Below, one piece after another: positions 35,901 through 50,700 of a stretch of DNA of 64,000 bases. Source of the DNA: Riptortus pedestris. Taxonomy: Eukaryota > Arthropoda > Insecta > Hemiptera > Alydidae. Position numbers and translations under genes: made by a program. The stretch lies in contig CM032230.1 in NCBI GenBank assembly GCA_019009955.1, positions 31,654,001-31,718,000 on the forward strand, given 5' to 3'. Position 1 is the first letter of the stretch. Every line of letters begins with the position of its first letter. The notes below the pieces were generated by a model. It was given only the letters and a program-made list of their open reading frames with translations, was not told the origin of the DNA and did no database searches.

Positions 35901-38900
35901 GAAGTATTAGTTTGGTATAGTCAACAGTTGTTTTATGTGTTATTTTGGTATGTTGCAAGAAAGCCTTTATCTCACTCTAAATAAGCATAGTTCTTTGGTT
36001 GCATACAAGATTTTTGCAGGATATTCACGGAGAGCAAAGATTTCTGAATTCCTCTATTCATGATAACGTCTTGCCCTTCAAGAAAGGCCCTCGTCAAATC
36101 CTTAAGAGGTGACCAGATGTTCCAAAAAAAAATGTATTGCTGCCAGATATTTTGGTTGCCGGTGTTCAACTTGATTAACGTTTAATTGGTTTCTGACCAT
36201 TAGGTTTTCCAACTCGTTGTACATTTCTCGCTAAAGTTTGTTTAGGATAGGACTAAAGTTTTGTTGAGTGAGTACGCCACTAAAACAGTAATTTACTACC
36301 ATTGTTGTTGTTGATCTTTACATTGAATACTAATTGAGTTACTTGTATGTTTTTTGTTTTTGGCTTCGAGTTAACCCTCAATTGTGTTATTTTCAATTAA
36401 ACCTACAATATCATTAGGAACCTCAGTCCAAACTTCAAAATTGGAGGAATAAAGAAATTTATTTGGGGTGGATAGCTGTATATTTGGTTATTTCTTATAT
36501 GGATTTAATTGAATCCTAAAAAAAATATATATAAAATAAAACTGAATTAAAAGGAGAAAATTCTTTTCATGTATGAACTTATTAAACTTGCTACCTGGCA
36601 CTTCACTTTGATAGATTATCACTCTTTCATTGAACTTTTCAAATCCATGTATATTGCCGCTTGCAATCTTTCCCCTAAATATTAATTAATCAAAAAAGGC
36701 CAGCTTCCTTAAGTTACATTCTTAAATGTAATTAATACTTTATCTAGTTAAAAAGCGAAAATTATTTGGAACAATATACTGTTAAGATAATGTAATCAGA
36801 ATTGTTAACAGAATTTAATGTTAAAAGAACTGAGATCTAAAAAAAGTCCGTCTCGCAGGGGCTGCGTAAACTAAGCAGATTTCCCACGTGCTGTCATGCC
36901 TCAATATGATCTCATCTCGCCACGTATTTGCATTTATCTCAAAAAGTAAAAGTTCAATGAGGACAATATTTTGTATTTAAGCATTAAATAATGTGCTTCA
37001 TAATATACCAGCTTATTGTTAATATGATATCAGTAGGAGGAGGGGGGTGGGGTTTACTGAAGGCCGAAAACTATAAAATGCAAGTATCGCGGTTATTAAT
37101 GAAGATAGTAAAAAAATGCAAATAACAACGTTAATAGAAAATTAAATTTGCAATAAGATTGGTTTTATACAATTTTTCGATCTGACGCATAATAACGGAT
37201 ATTTAAAGAATTTCGAAGTTCCTCCCCTCTAAACCCCTCTTCCTTCATTGGTCGGATTTCAGCAATTAATGGAATTGATCTGATTTTCCTTAAGGGAAAT
37301 GTACTGAAATGAATTGTCGTCCAGTGACGAGACATAACTCACCTGTATAAGTCTTCCTCGTACTCTGCGTCAGAGAAGCTGTTTAGACCGCTGACCCTGG
37401 AGTAGTTGAGGGACAGCCGTGGTAGATAGCCCGGGAGGCAGGTGCAGCGGAACCCGCGGCGAGAGTCCTCCTCCCACACAGATATACACTGAAATACATT
37501 AAAGAACAATTAATTTATGTATTAGGAAATATTTGGTAGAATGTAGAACCTACATGAGAACATGTTGTCTAACTGGGAAGGCTAATTGTGGTGCGGTGTG
37601 GTAACTTGGAGGGGTTTTAGGGGGGGGGGGAGCATTAGTGTGGAAACAGACACGAGGAAATATGGACACATCACACCTTATATCCCCATAAATCCACTAT
37701 TTCTAAATAAGTCCATCATACAGTGACTGCGTAATTTAAGTCGATTTTCCTCGTGAAGTTTATCAATAGATAAATCTACAAATTGGTAACACAACACCAC
37801 CGTGGATATTAAGTGAATGTATACAAACGGTAATAACAAAATCTTTCAGTCTATTTCAATAACCTCCCGACTGGAAGCGTCTGAAATGTAAACAAACAGG
37901 TCTGCCAACCTCTCACCGGAAAGAGAAACAATTACTGAAATATATCAGAATATAACATTTTATTCAAAACTGTTAACTATGTCTAGTACTGTAATTTATA
38001 ATGGATCAGAATAATTTTCAACTCAATCAATCAAAACAAAGACGGGGAGGGGGGTATCATCGGAACATATTTGCATGTATTTCGTATAATAAAGGTCTCT
38101 TGAAAACAATATTTGGTATTTAAGCATCGAATAATTTGGTCTATTATATAACAGAGAATTATTTATGCAACAAGAGCAGAAGTGGGGGTTTGCTGAGTGC
38201 TGAAAACTAAAAATGAAAATATCTTGGTTAATATTCAAGATAGAGAATAAATGTATATGACAATATTTATAGTACATTTAATTTGCAATAAGATTTGTTT
38301 ATACAATTTTTAGAGTGGACCTTTCTGTTAAACGTAAACCTCGTTTTTCTTTTATGCACTTTAAATATTATATGATTTTTTGAGTTGCCTCAATGCATAA
38401 CACCATAAATTAAGCGACTATGGAAATAGCCATATTTTATTAATAATTTTGATTTACACTAGTCACATGGACATGCAGTGGTTTCACGTTGCCATCTGCT
38501 TCAGGCCATCCAACAAATAAAGGCATCATGAGGAAATTTCTTCCCTTCTATAAAAGCAAGAGTGGAGAAAATTCTACTCGATGCCAGAGTTGCTAGAGAC
38601 CGCCGCTCTGTGTAGACTACATTAGCTGACTAATGATAGGCATTAGCCACTATGCAGAATACAACTTTAATGTGCTTACAGTCTTTACCCACTTTCATGC
38701 TGAAAGGAAGAATTTAAATAGAGGGGGGGGCTATCTGACGTACTGAGTTATTTATGACAATAAAATATATTTTCATAATGGAAGTTCAATTCTTAATTAG
38801 GTAGCTTTAAGGAATATTCACCGTCCATCACTACTATTAAAACAATAATAATAATGAATAAAAAACAAAATAGGAACAAATACTAACTAAAAAAACCAAG

Positions 38901-41900
38901 GACATATGGAGAGAAAACATGAGAAAAAAGGAGAGTAAAACACAATAAAAAACCGTAGTGGATGTTAGCCTGGGTGGACATGCCTACTAAAAAACCAGTG
39001 GAGTGCCATGATAGCATAATTTTTATACTTTGTTGAGCAATGATATTTCTTTAGTTCCAACTATTTTGTTAAAAGGAAACTCTATTACTAGTGATGAAAA
39101 GTCATATTTTAATATTCAAATTCCAGAAGAGTGCAAAGCGGTTTATATTCAACACGAAGTCAAGAGACTCCTGTCAGCCACACTTTAAGCAGCCCAAAAG
39201 ATTGGCTTTTCCTTTTGCTTGTGAAACAAAACATCGACTTGTTTCACAAAAATATTGTAACACATAATTATAAAACATGATAGAAGAATATGTTTCAAAA
39301 ACCCAACAACAAACAAATATTTCCAAAAAAGCTCATCAGCATTTTCAGGAGTAAAACTCTTCAATGCTCTGCTCGATGTATTAGTCCCATCCTAGCCAGA
39401 AGAGGGTCGTAATCTGTAACTAACCCGTCCTGAGTAGTCATCCTTGCAAAAATTGGAGGCTAATACATAAAATAGAATACGATATGTTAGATTTCAACCC
39501 TTATAGAAACAATAATTATAACTATATGTTATATTTCAACACTGATATGAAAGAAAGATTGTAGTATTTAAATAAGTACGAAATGTTCATATTTTATCAA
39601 AGGAAACCATGTAAAAATATAAAATATTATAAATCAATGAATTTATGTAATTAAAACAATAAAATAATTAAATTTAAAATGTTAATTACAAACATCCACT
39701 TTACAGTACATTATGGGGCCTAAAGTTTTATTTAGAGTTTCTAGTCGAATTTAATCGGTGAAGTGTGTAACTAGACGTCAGAACAATCCCAAATATGCAA
39801 CTACATGTTAAGGTTAGAATTTGTTGAGTTATATGGAGATACGCACAAACAACACGCTGTAACTAATCAAAAAAGGAGGGTCAAAATAGATAATTCCGAT
39901 AGCATATAGAAACGAGATTATAATTCTTCATTTCCGATGCACAACGAAGTAAACAGTACTTTCATGTTGAGAGAGTTCTATTTAATTCTTACTTGGAGTA
40001 CATTTAGTTAGCTCCGGTGGGCTTAGCCCGCGGTTGGAATATAGGTTCTGCCCTGTCCTCCATTGAAGTGATATAGAAACCCTTCTCACGTCCCGCCGTA
40101 ACTGCCGCCACCACTTCCAGTTTGATCACCGCAGTAGATCATATGTCACGGGGCGGAGAGCTCCGACACAATGCGTACCGTCCAAAAACACAGTGTATTT
40201 TCGCTCAAACATATTCACGGATTCTCTTATTGACAATAGGAATTTCCTGACGACTAGTCGTCCCAAGTTGGTACTTGGGTTTTTCAGTCCCTTCAGCCAG
40301 TCTGTTATTGGCCACTGTCAGAAGATAGATGAAGTCTGTTGAGGAAACTCTCTGTAACAGACCTTCATGCCGTCAATGTTCTCCAACAAGTTTTGAATAC
40401 TAGCGCAACAGATCCTGAAATATTAAGAATATTTGACCTCTATATTTGGTAGGCCTTTATATATCAAAATTCCAAAATACTGGTGCTGCGTAAACAAAGC
40501 ATATTTCCCTCGAGCTGGTGTATGACACACTGGTCATCTCAACACACCATCTACTCTATATTTCTCCCTTGTAAGAACTAAGTGAATAGGAATTGAGCTG
40601 TATGCTAGTGATATGAGAGGATTATTGACTCCAATTTCTCAAAATCAAAATAGGATTAGTAGAAGGAGGGATTTACTGAAAACTGGATACTTGAAACTGA
40701 ATTGAAATCTATCTTTTAATATTTAAGATACATAACAAATCAAAAGAACAACACTTAACTTATAAGATATAAGTATCCAACGAAATTTGGTAAATATAAT
40801 GTTTTGATCAGAATCATAATAATCGAGAAATAAATTTCCCTCCCATCTAACCCTCCCCACTCTTCCTTCCTTCTGTTCAGTCATTAGCAAATCTCAATCT
40901 TTATTTTTGTATTATAGGGTATTGATATTGAGTATGGCATTGATAACCATGTAGTCTAGAACGTAAAACCTTAAATGCCTTACATCAAACGTATTTGAAT
41001 AAAACTAACATCATAAACGTGCACTACGTGTTGATATTTAAGCTTGGAATAGAACTTTTCATGATATGTCACGTTATTGTTAATATGTTGTCACTACAAG
41101 TGGGGGTTTAGTGAAGACTAAATACTTAAAAATGCATATGTCTGCTACAATGCTAGAGAAGCATCAAAAATTGAACTAAAATACAATTAAATTTGGAACT
41201 ATAATACATTCGTTATATATTGTACAGTTGTTTGATACGTCGCACAATTACGGGAATATATTATTTCCAGCTTTAAATTTATGGGATTTATAAATAGAAA
41301 TTTAGTACTAATAACTCCGAGTTAAAGGAAAATGAATAGAACCACAATTGTAGGATATAGTTTTTTAACAAAAATTGTTGAATAATAGTTCCGATACGGC
41401 GCATAATAATAAAGTAATAATATTTTATTTGTTCATCCCTTTAAAACCATCCCTCACTTCCAAGGAATACTTACATTAATGAACTCCTCCTATATTTTTG
41501 CTAAAAGATTTCAATACAAATTTTAGAAGCTATTAAATAACTAATACTTTATATCTATGTAGAAGGCTTTATATATATGATATTGTCAGCTAATAAAAAT
41601 TAACTCAGCCATAATGAAAATTATGTTTTACAATTTATCAATCTGTTTATGTTATTATCCATTTGTGTAGCTCATTCAAGGCTCCAGAATTCATTGTTAG
41701 AAAGAGATTCACTAAGACATGCATGGGGGTCGATTTTCCTTCGATCTAAAAAAGAAAAATAATCAACATTGAAGAATGGGCTACACTCAGGTTCTTAAAC
41801 AGATTCCCTCAGCATCAAGCACCAACTGTTTATGTATAGCTATTATGTTGTTCGCATATGCAAATAATAACGTGGTCTGTCTGACTTGCCAGAAAAACAT

Positions 41901-44677
41901 AAAGAAGACATGTCAAGAATGCCAAGAATTTGTGTGTGAGTATATATATGCGTGTGTGTGTTTTTTATAAGTTAATACATACTTATATAAACACATTTAG
42001 TGATCACACTCACAAACGCAGGTCCACAAACACGCACAGATGCACATTCTCATTTGTAATGTTCTAATTGGCCTTATTTGCTCATCAAGATGTGCTATAA
42101 TTATTTCATAATGTGGACGCTGCTTGTTTAACCATAAAACCGGTGGGGAATTTATTTTTAGAACGCGCCTGTCTGGGGATATTTTAGCGTAAGACCATTT
42201 CAACTTACTAATTCTTTGTTTAAAAATAAAACTAATTCGAGGCAGGTTTTTTATTCTTTAAGAGTAGATATCTTTCATTCACTACTTTTATTGAAAATTG
42301 GATAGCCCTTTTAAAATAATATGGACTAGAATAAATCATTTATATATTTATAAATAAACAGAGCTCTTAGAGATCTTGAATAACTAAAATTTGAAGGAAG
42401 AGAAGGGTGAAAAATATATGAATATAACCTCACCTGTCTGCCTATATTTTTCTCTTTTTATGTTCGGGAGATAAAAATATGTGCGCGCGTATGTGTGTGC
42501 GGTCATTAGTGGTTGAATGCTTTTAATTTTCAATGTTAAATGAAAAATAAAAAAGTTCCATGCTGTAAGTTGGTCACTCTCGTGCATATTTTCGTATTGA
42601 TGAGCAATTATGTACAAAGCCGGTTCAGGGCTCGTTAATCCTTGTGCATGCGATCTAGTTTATGGCTAACAGAATTTCAAAAACTAATTAATTAAAGTTC
42701 AACCTCACCTATCCGACCAGTTGTTTTATTATTGTAATTTCGTTTTTATGTGGTGGAACAGTTCAGTTATTGGAAATAACATTATTAATGATTTGTGATA
42801 TTATAACTCTGCCTCGAATATAACATTATAAAGGAATGACAATAAAATTGCATTTAAATTTGAAGCTGCACTCTCCACTACGAGGCAGAATAATATACTG
42901 CAGTATAATGTATAAAAATTCTCTTAAAATCAGCCAGAATAATAATTACTCAGTTGTTATCTATTTATTTTTATTTAAAGTGTGAAAACTCAGAATTTGT
43001 TAAAGTAATTCTTGGCGAGTAAATAACTAAAAGCTGTTGTGTTTAAAAATAATTTATAGCAGTACTCTTCAAATTTATAGGAATAACTAGCTCAGATACC
43101 CGGCTTCGCTCGGGAATTCATTTGAGGCTGAATGTTGATGGTATTTTTTTGGCAAGGCTTTATTTTGCACAATATTTTGACATTTACCTGTCCCAGTGTT
43201 TAGGGTTAATTACCCGTTGTTGGCATTTGTTAATAATAAAATTAATTTTTTATGTAAGTCTTCACTGTCCTCCATATTGTCATATTTCCCCGCTGCCTGT
43301 GCCATTATGCATAGATTGAATTATTAAGGACTAAATATTAACATACATTTGAATTAATTTTTCCATGAACCTGGTAGTTCATATTGAAAAGAATTCTTGA
43401 GCAAATTTCTCTAAATAACAAAATAAACAAGCTTTATTTATGTTCATATTTACTGAAAACCCCAATAGGAAATCATACCTCTATTTTTAAATTCAGGCCT
43501 CCCTTGCAACCCCACTCCTGCCTGTCCCTAGAAATGTTGGTATGGCTTATTATTAATGAAAGGCGTTAGTGCTAATACACATACAGAGTGTTTATATATT
43601 TTGGTTGGGTCTTTTGTCCCAAATAAAATTGTTCACTTCCGCTATAGGTTTTAGCGTATATCTCGTTTATAATTCGGTATACGGAAAAAGTGTATATAAC
43701 AAAAGTTACTGTAAATACAAAATAAACAACTTTTGTTATGGTTCATATTTTGCCAAAAAACCAATAGGAAACGAAATATCGCTATATTTTAATTTCTGGC
43801 TCCCTTACAACCCCCACTCCTGCCCATCCCTAGAAATGTTGGTATGGCTTGTTATAATGAAAGGCTAGTGCTAATACACATACCGAGTTTTATTTATTTC
43901 GGTTGGGATTCTTTTGTACCAAATAAAATTGTTGACTCCCGCTATAGTCATTTTTTAGCGTATAACTCATTTAAACTTTAGGAATACGATGAAAGTGTTT
44001 ATAACAAAAGTTACTAAATAAATAAATAAATAACTTTTGTCATGTGCATATTTGACGAAAAACAATAACGAAAATATCGCTTTTTTTAAACACCCCCACT
44101 CGCTGTTCGTCTTTTAGTATAGCCTAGTCTAAGTTGGGCTAGTAGTAATATATATACAAAGTTTCATAAAATTCGGTCAGCCGTTTATGCGTGAAAGGTA
44201 ACAAACAAAGAAACAAACATACACACAAAAATATCGTAAACGACTTTTACAATAGAGAAATCTGCCTAGTAATAACCTATTTCTCACCTAGTTAGTGAAA
44301 CAGGCACACTAGCGCTAGTGCGCTCGGCGGAAACTCCCATAAACATAGTAAAACAAATCCAAATATCTCGGTTAATATAAAGATACAGAAAAAATAGAAC
44401 CATATTTATAGTTAAATTTAATTTTGCAATAAGACTATAAAGTTTTTTGATCCGACGTATGGTAACGGAGATATTTCGAATTTTCGAAAATCTCACCCTC
44501 ACCACTGTGGTTTCGACCATTAACGAACCTTGACACGACCGCTACGGTTATAAGTGCCAATTTAATTTAAAATGGACGTTAACTCGCGTAGTTTAGCTGA
44601 TTTCCCTTAAGGGAAATCTGCTAAAATCGCGGAACAAACATCGAAAAAAATCAATGTACAGTCAAAGGTTACAATTT

Positions 44678-44709
<32 letters not shown>

Positions 44710-47700
44710 ATATATATAGTATATATATATATTAAGATAATACATTTTAGACTTATACAGGGCTCAGGTTAGCCCCGTGAGTTAAAGCTTTGGCCTTAAT
44801 CATCAAACCTAGAATGGCGAGTTGGATTCCGGCCTAAGTAATAGGAACTTATTTAGAGATGAACTCATTAAATAAAATCCTTAGTCCCCCCCCCTCTGGC
44901 TAGAAAAGGGTGGTACCTGTAGATACCTCATCCCAATTAGCCATGGTAGCAAATCGTAGACGTTAATAAATAATAATAATAAAAATGAGATGCGCAGAAC
45001 GTTATAATATATCATATTACGTATAATAACATATTTACAATAGTACTGTTACTATGTACAGGAACAATCTGCATTTTCGTTATATTTACAACATTACTGT
45101 CACAATCTAACGCCATTGGAATTACATTGATGTTCTATTTAAAACAGTAATTTTTCTCATCAACAAGGATATTAATTGATGGGTTTCCTATAAAAAGGTT
45201 TTAATTGACGATATTTATAAAATGGATTTTGTTGCCAACAGAATCCTTCGTAATATAATTTATACTGGGCCTAACGACCTGATGAAGTATTGGATGTTAA
45301 CAGCAACTGGAGAATTAAGGTTATCAATAAGCAGGGTAGAATCGTTTTTCAGGCAGCTAATATTGTTGTTGGTTTGCTAATTATTGGTCCGAAAAACTGA
45401 TCTTCGTACACCTAAAACAGATGTACGTTCTACATCTACTACATAATACAGTTTTAGTAGATTCCCTTTATGTACTTACATTGTACACATGTTATCTGTC
45501 AAAAACACTGTATATTGTAGAGCCCAATTTTTTTTCTATATTTATGAAATTTTCATTGTAATGTTGGGTGATCGATATTGTTGTTTTGTTTAATCACTCC
45601 TATGATTTAGTGGATTTCCCTTTATGTAATTCAGCTTTAATTAATGACTCGATTTTCAGAACATTTCTTCTAATAGCCATCGAACCTATAAAGATGTCGA
45701 AAATGAAGTTGAAATTTTAAATATTCATATATATTTATCAGTTACATAGTGGTCATAAATTTATTTTGATCGTCTGGAAATTTATTTTATTAAAAAGAAA
45801 AGTCAAGTTTCTTTAACGTGTGAAATCGCCGGGTACACGGGGATCGAAAATTCGAAATATCAATAGCAGAGTTTTTATGATGAGTCGGATAGATAATTGC
45901 TGTATAAAAAATGTTACTGAAAACTTCATTTTTGACAATTGTCTAGTCAAAATACAATTTCTTCGATATCCTTTCAATTGCCTCTTCATACTTCAAGAAC
46001 GTCAAAAAGTAATGACGACGCAACGTACATTTTCGTCATATGGCGAAAAGGAAGGGATTACTTATTGCCTAAGGTAAATCAATACAATTCCACGGACAAC
46101 CATTTTTCTTTCAATCCGGTAACTCAGCTATTCGTGAATAGTTCTCTTGCGCTGTGTCGTATATACTGATATACCACGAATTGATAATAGATAAGTTTTT
46201 TTTTAATATTATTACAAGTCGTAAGTAGTAGCTTGTGAGTTTTTTCTTTTTAAGGTAAAACCAGAAATAATGTTTTTGTGACAGCATTTTTGTTTAAACA
46301 TTTGTAAGAAGTTGTACATTTTGAGTTGATGTTGTAGAGCGAGTAATAGAGGAACTCAGAGAGAGGGAGAGAGATATTAGCGGTCAACCAACCTCAACCT
46401 GCCAGTAGTGCCCAGATCAAAACTCCCTAATGACAACTAGAAATTCTATCACCACTAACTTTGTTCCGTTTGGTCGGCATTGCCACTGCAAAGTCCGCAA
46501 GTTTCTACGAACCAACACCGTTCAAACCAGTCAAATTAAACGTCAAAGCTAACTGGAATTCTAATTTATTGATTTTAGAAGAGCGCGAATGCTACGCGAA
46601 ATATGACTAATGTGTTGGAGGCGTTATATAAAGTAAAAATAATGAGGTTAATGAAGTATGTATAATTTTTGAGCTTTCAAGTAAATGGGTGGCATCTGTT
46701 GAAATGCTACTGATTTCAAAGAAATGCAATGAGGTATGAAGATTAAATTTAACCACCTTGTGCAACTAAGGCTAATTGAGGACGAAGGGGGAGGGACAAG
46801 GAAATTTATTTCACTAGCCCTTCACTAATATATTCTCTTTGTTAGGGGTGTGAATGGAACCTACCCCGCACAGTCATGTAAAATTACTAATCCAAACATA
46901 TTAACATACATGAAAAACATCATTAAATGTAAAAAAAAAAAAAAAAAAATTGCTTAGAATGGTTGTATATCAACATTGATTGTATGATTGGAGTTGGAAT
47001 TTCCAACTCAATAAAATCATGGCGGACAAGTGCTGATGCCAGAGGCAGTGGCTAATGTAGCATTTTTTAGTCTGATAAAACCTCTCTCATCCAATCTAGT
47101 ATACTTTTTATGCAGAAACTTTTATTAAAATATATGTTTTCAATCGAACGAATTTTCTTTTCATTATCCAAATATTTATGTTTTTATAAATATTTTCATG
47201 TTTATTCAAATGTTAGCTGACGGTCAAATAAGTCACACTTCACTACAATTCCAACTTTACATTTTTCCTTGCCTCTGGATCCCCTACCAGGAGTATAATG
47301 CAATCCTTTTCCATACAGCCTATATTTTAACTGTTAAGATGTCCAAGGTTGAGTAATAATTAGTTGTCTGGCAAACCGTTGTTTATTACTTTTACCTAAG
47401 CCAGAACTTGGTTAGAAGTTACTTAGTTACTGGTGGTCGAAAAGTTATTTATTGCCTTTCATTTTCAAGGTATTGCCTAAATATTTGGATGAACTGCCTA
47501 TGGCTGCTTAATCATACAAGTTTCTAATTCGTTATCGGTCCATAATCGGACCTTCCGGTCTCTTTAGTTCAAGTGATATCAATTCATTGCCCTCCCCCCT
47601 TGCTATTATTCAGTCAGAAAATATTCAACATCAAGAAACATAACAAAATATATGGCTCCTAGTCAACTTTTTTATCAACGCATATTCAGCCTTTGTATAA

Positions 47701-50700
47701 CCGCAATTCATCTCTTTGTCAAAATGATATTAACTGAATTAACACGAATGTAAAAGTTTTTCCACTCGTGTGCAAGATTGTATAGCTCCCGGAGGTACGA
47801 CACTATATTTTAAGATTAATAAAACTAGGAATAGGTGAAATGTTGCTTGGTTGGGTACCGTTACTTGACTGTTTTCTGTTCTTTTATTTGAAAGACATTT
47901 TACATGTGTTATAATAAAAAATACATATAATAACTGCTGATTTATTTTAATAAAAATGTTAATCAAAAACAGCTGATTTAATTTAATAAAAATGCTAATT
48001 AAAAACAGCTGGTTTCTAAAGGGAAAAATTAACCAAATACCCCGATTTCACTTGTACTTATAAATTATAAGCTATAATCTCAATATGTTTTAATCGTTTA
48101 ACTATGTAATTAGCTTTTATTATTTGTACTTTTTAAACTATTTCTATGAAGTTAAATAAAATTTAAACAGGTCTGTTACAAGGGCACTATTCAACCCAAT
48201 TGAGGGAAGCCCTAACTCAACATTGTACACTTTTTGAAAGGATATTCATTTTATCGTGTGTGTGTGCAAAAAGTATTGGTGGTGGAGCTCCATCTTCATA
48301 AAACTGAAAATATTCTTTCAAATTTAGTGTTAATTCACATATAAAGGCCTGTTTTAGTACTAAAGCAAAAATAAAAATAGAATCAGTATTCTTCGTTCGT
48401 GAACTAAAGAGAAATTCATAGAAACTCTTGTGTGATTAATCCCCCCCCCCTTAACATACGGAGAGGGCGATAATGAAAGGAATATAACTTGTTGAGCTAC
48501 GCCACTTACACAGGAAGAAGAAAGGAAAAAGGAAAAATAAGTAATGAGAATTATGGAATTTGTTCCATGAACAGAAAGTTTATGATTTAACATTGTTTTT
48601 GAACAGTGGATTGTTTTGTTCATTTACTGAGTTGTAAATGAAGGCACCGTTTGTTTGAGGAAAAGTTTCATTTAATTGAGATACAGCTCAGGTTTCATGT
48701 CATTTGGAGGAAAAAAGATTTTATTTAACGGGGAAATGTTTCATCTGGTTGAGGTTTATTTATTTATTAATTTGGTTTTATATTCTAGATCCCACTGCCT
48801 GGACTCCAGGCTCAAGACCTACACCCCCAATTTATCCAACCAATTTTATTGAAATTTTGTACAACCACTGTTTTTGACATGCCTGAACATTGCAATCGAT
48901 TTTTAATTGGAGGTGATATCTCCTTAAGTTCCAAATGACTCCATAGGATTGGCTTTGCATCAGTAGAAAAATATCTCTCCATACCATTTGGTTTTCATTT
49001 GTGAAAGCTCACGTTTCTCTGTGACAAATAACAATTTAGTTTATTAACACTTTTAAATCCCAGGATTGACTTGGCACTCGACGAGCATTTTGCACTGCAA
49101 GTAGCACCAGGTCACTAGAACCTTCCTGGTTTATACATACGCTTCCAAACGTATCCGTAACTAACACCACTAAGTTCTAGAATGTGCTATGAAAAGGAGA
49201 CACCTTTCACATTGTTGTATCCCAAATGAGGGAAGTCTGGATGGTCCAGCACTAAGATAAGCTCTGTTGTGATGTAAGGCAACATCGGCTTAAGAGGTTC
49301 AACAAGCCGAACTTACAAGAGATCAAATGATTTGAGAAGCAGCTCAAGGGAAAAACAAAAAAAAAAAACACCCTTTTTAAATTCCCGCCACTATAATGGA
49401 AATTGAAAACTCAAATGTACAGTTCTTAAACTATTGGATACATTCCCCGTGGTTACAAGAGATGAGGGTTTTGGGGAGTTATGAAGTACAACCACGTAAC
49501 TTAAAAAATAAAAATTATGATTGTGAAAATATGACCTATTTAACTTCACTTACTATGACGGAAGGTCTACTTCAAATGATAAGAAAAATCATTTTTATTT
49601 CTCTGGTAGTTCCGTGTCCGTATGACGCCTCATCAGGCTCTACACCAATGGCGACATCTTTTTATAGGACCTTCCACTAGCCGTATCTATCTGAAGAATG
49701 GCTTACAAAGCATGACGGGTTAAGCCAGCTGATTTATATCGATACGTCACTCAAAAATCTTGAGTTAGAAGCTTTCAATTATAAAGAACTCAAGAAAACC
49801 CGTGATATTCGATGAATATTTTGAAATCTCCTCAGTGGAGTTTCCAGTCCAAACGATTTAAGAATTTAATTTCTAATTACAATGTTTTAATCTTTTGTGT
49901 TAATTCGTTGAACTTTCAGTTTAGTACAGGGCACTTAAAAGTATTGTTCCCATTGTCATGTAGTGCTTTATTCTGCTCTAGTACGACGTCATTCTAAAAT
50001 ACATAAAACGTTTAATTCGCCTAACTTTAACTCTTTACAATGTAAAGGCGAGGTACAAACTATAGTCATTTCCTAGAATGTTATAAAGCCAGTCAAGTTA
50101 AAGAGATTTATACAAAAGGCTCGCCTACAAAATTATGTCCTTCTTTTATAATTGTGAATAATGGAAATTAAAAGAATCAGAAAATTGGATAATGGCTCTT
50201 TATGTGAGAATTCATAGAACTTATCAAAGTCCCTTTTCCTTCTTCAAGGGGTTGTCTTGAATTGAAGCTCATCAGGACAGTCTGGAATTGTTCTCTCATT
50301 GCTTTTTATTTTAATTCAGTGGAGTAAAACATTATAGCGCGTTGCCAGGTGGAATGAAATATTTTTATGAATAAAAATTTGTTTATGGTCCACCTGGTGG
50401 TTAAAAAGTACGTTTGGATCTTACCCTTGATACTCCTGGTGAAATTCGTGGTTTAATTCTAAATTTGTGAGACTTTGAGCCAGCGGAAGCACCTCAATAA
50501 CCAGAGAAAAAGGACATAATGGGCTTAATGATATACGTCGTTTTATAATTATTATTACAAAGGACTTATTAGTCTTGTCATCAATATAAATCTTGAAGAT
50601 CTTCATGCTCACTAGAGTTCTTTTAGACTGCTCGGTCAGGGGACAGAATTCGGCATAGAGCAAGGCAACCTTCCAACTAAAGGTAATCAAATAAAGGGTT

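Larger units (their letters stand above)
28096..37342 (-). other. GPCR intron 3 (9.2 kb), repeat-rich, with candidate nested exons
   Basis: Contents are listed separately: R3 fragment, three HINE-like copies, candidate plus-strand exons, a hairpin, a LINE tail, a direct-repeat pair and a SINE. The stretches 30050-31000 and 34300-35150 show nothing I recognise. Confidence 0.6.

Noticed and set aside
40000..40400. GC-richer island as a possible exon
   Set aside because: Frames are broken by stops on both strands and no protein family is recognisable.
44758..44830. Possible functional tRNA gene
   Set aside because: A and B boxes are present, but no acceptor stem or anticodon loop can be paired; the sequence recurs as a SINE head.
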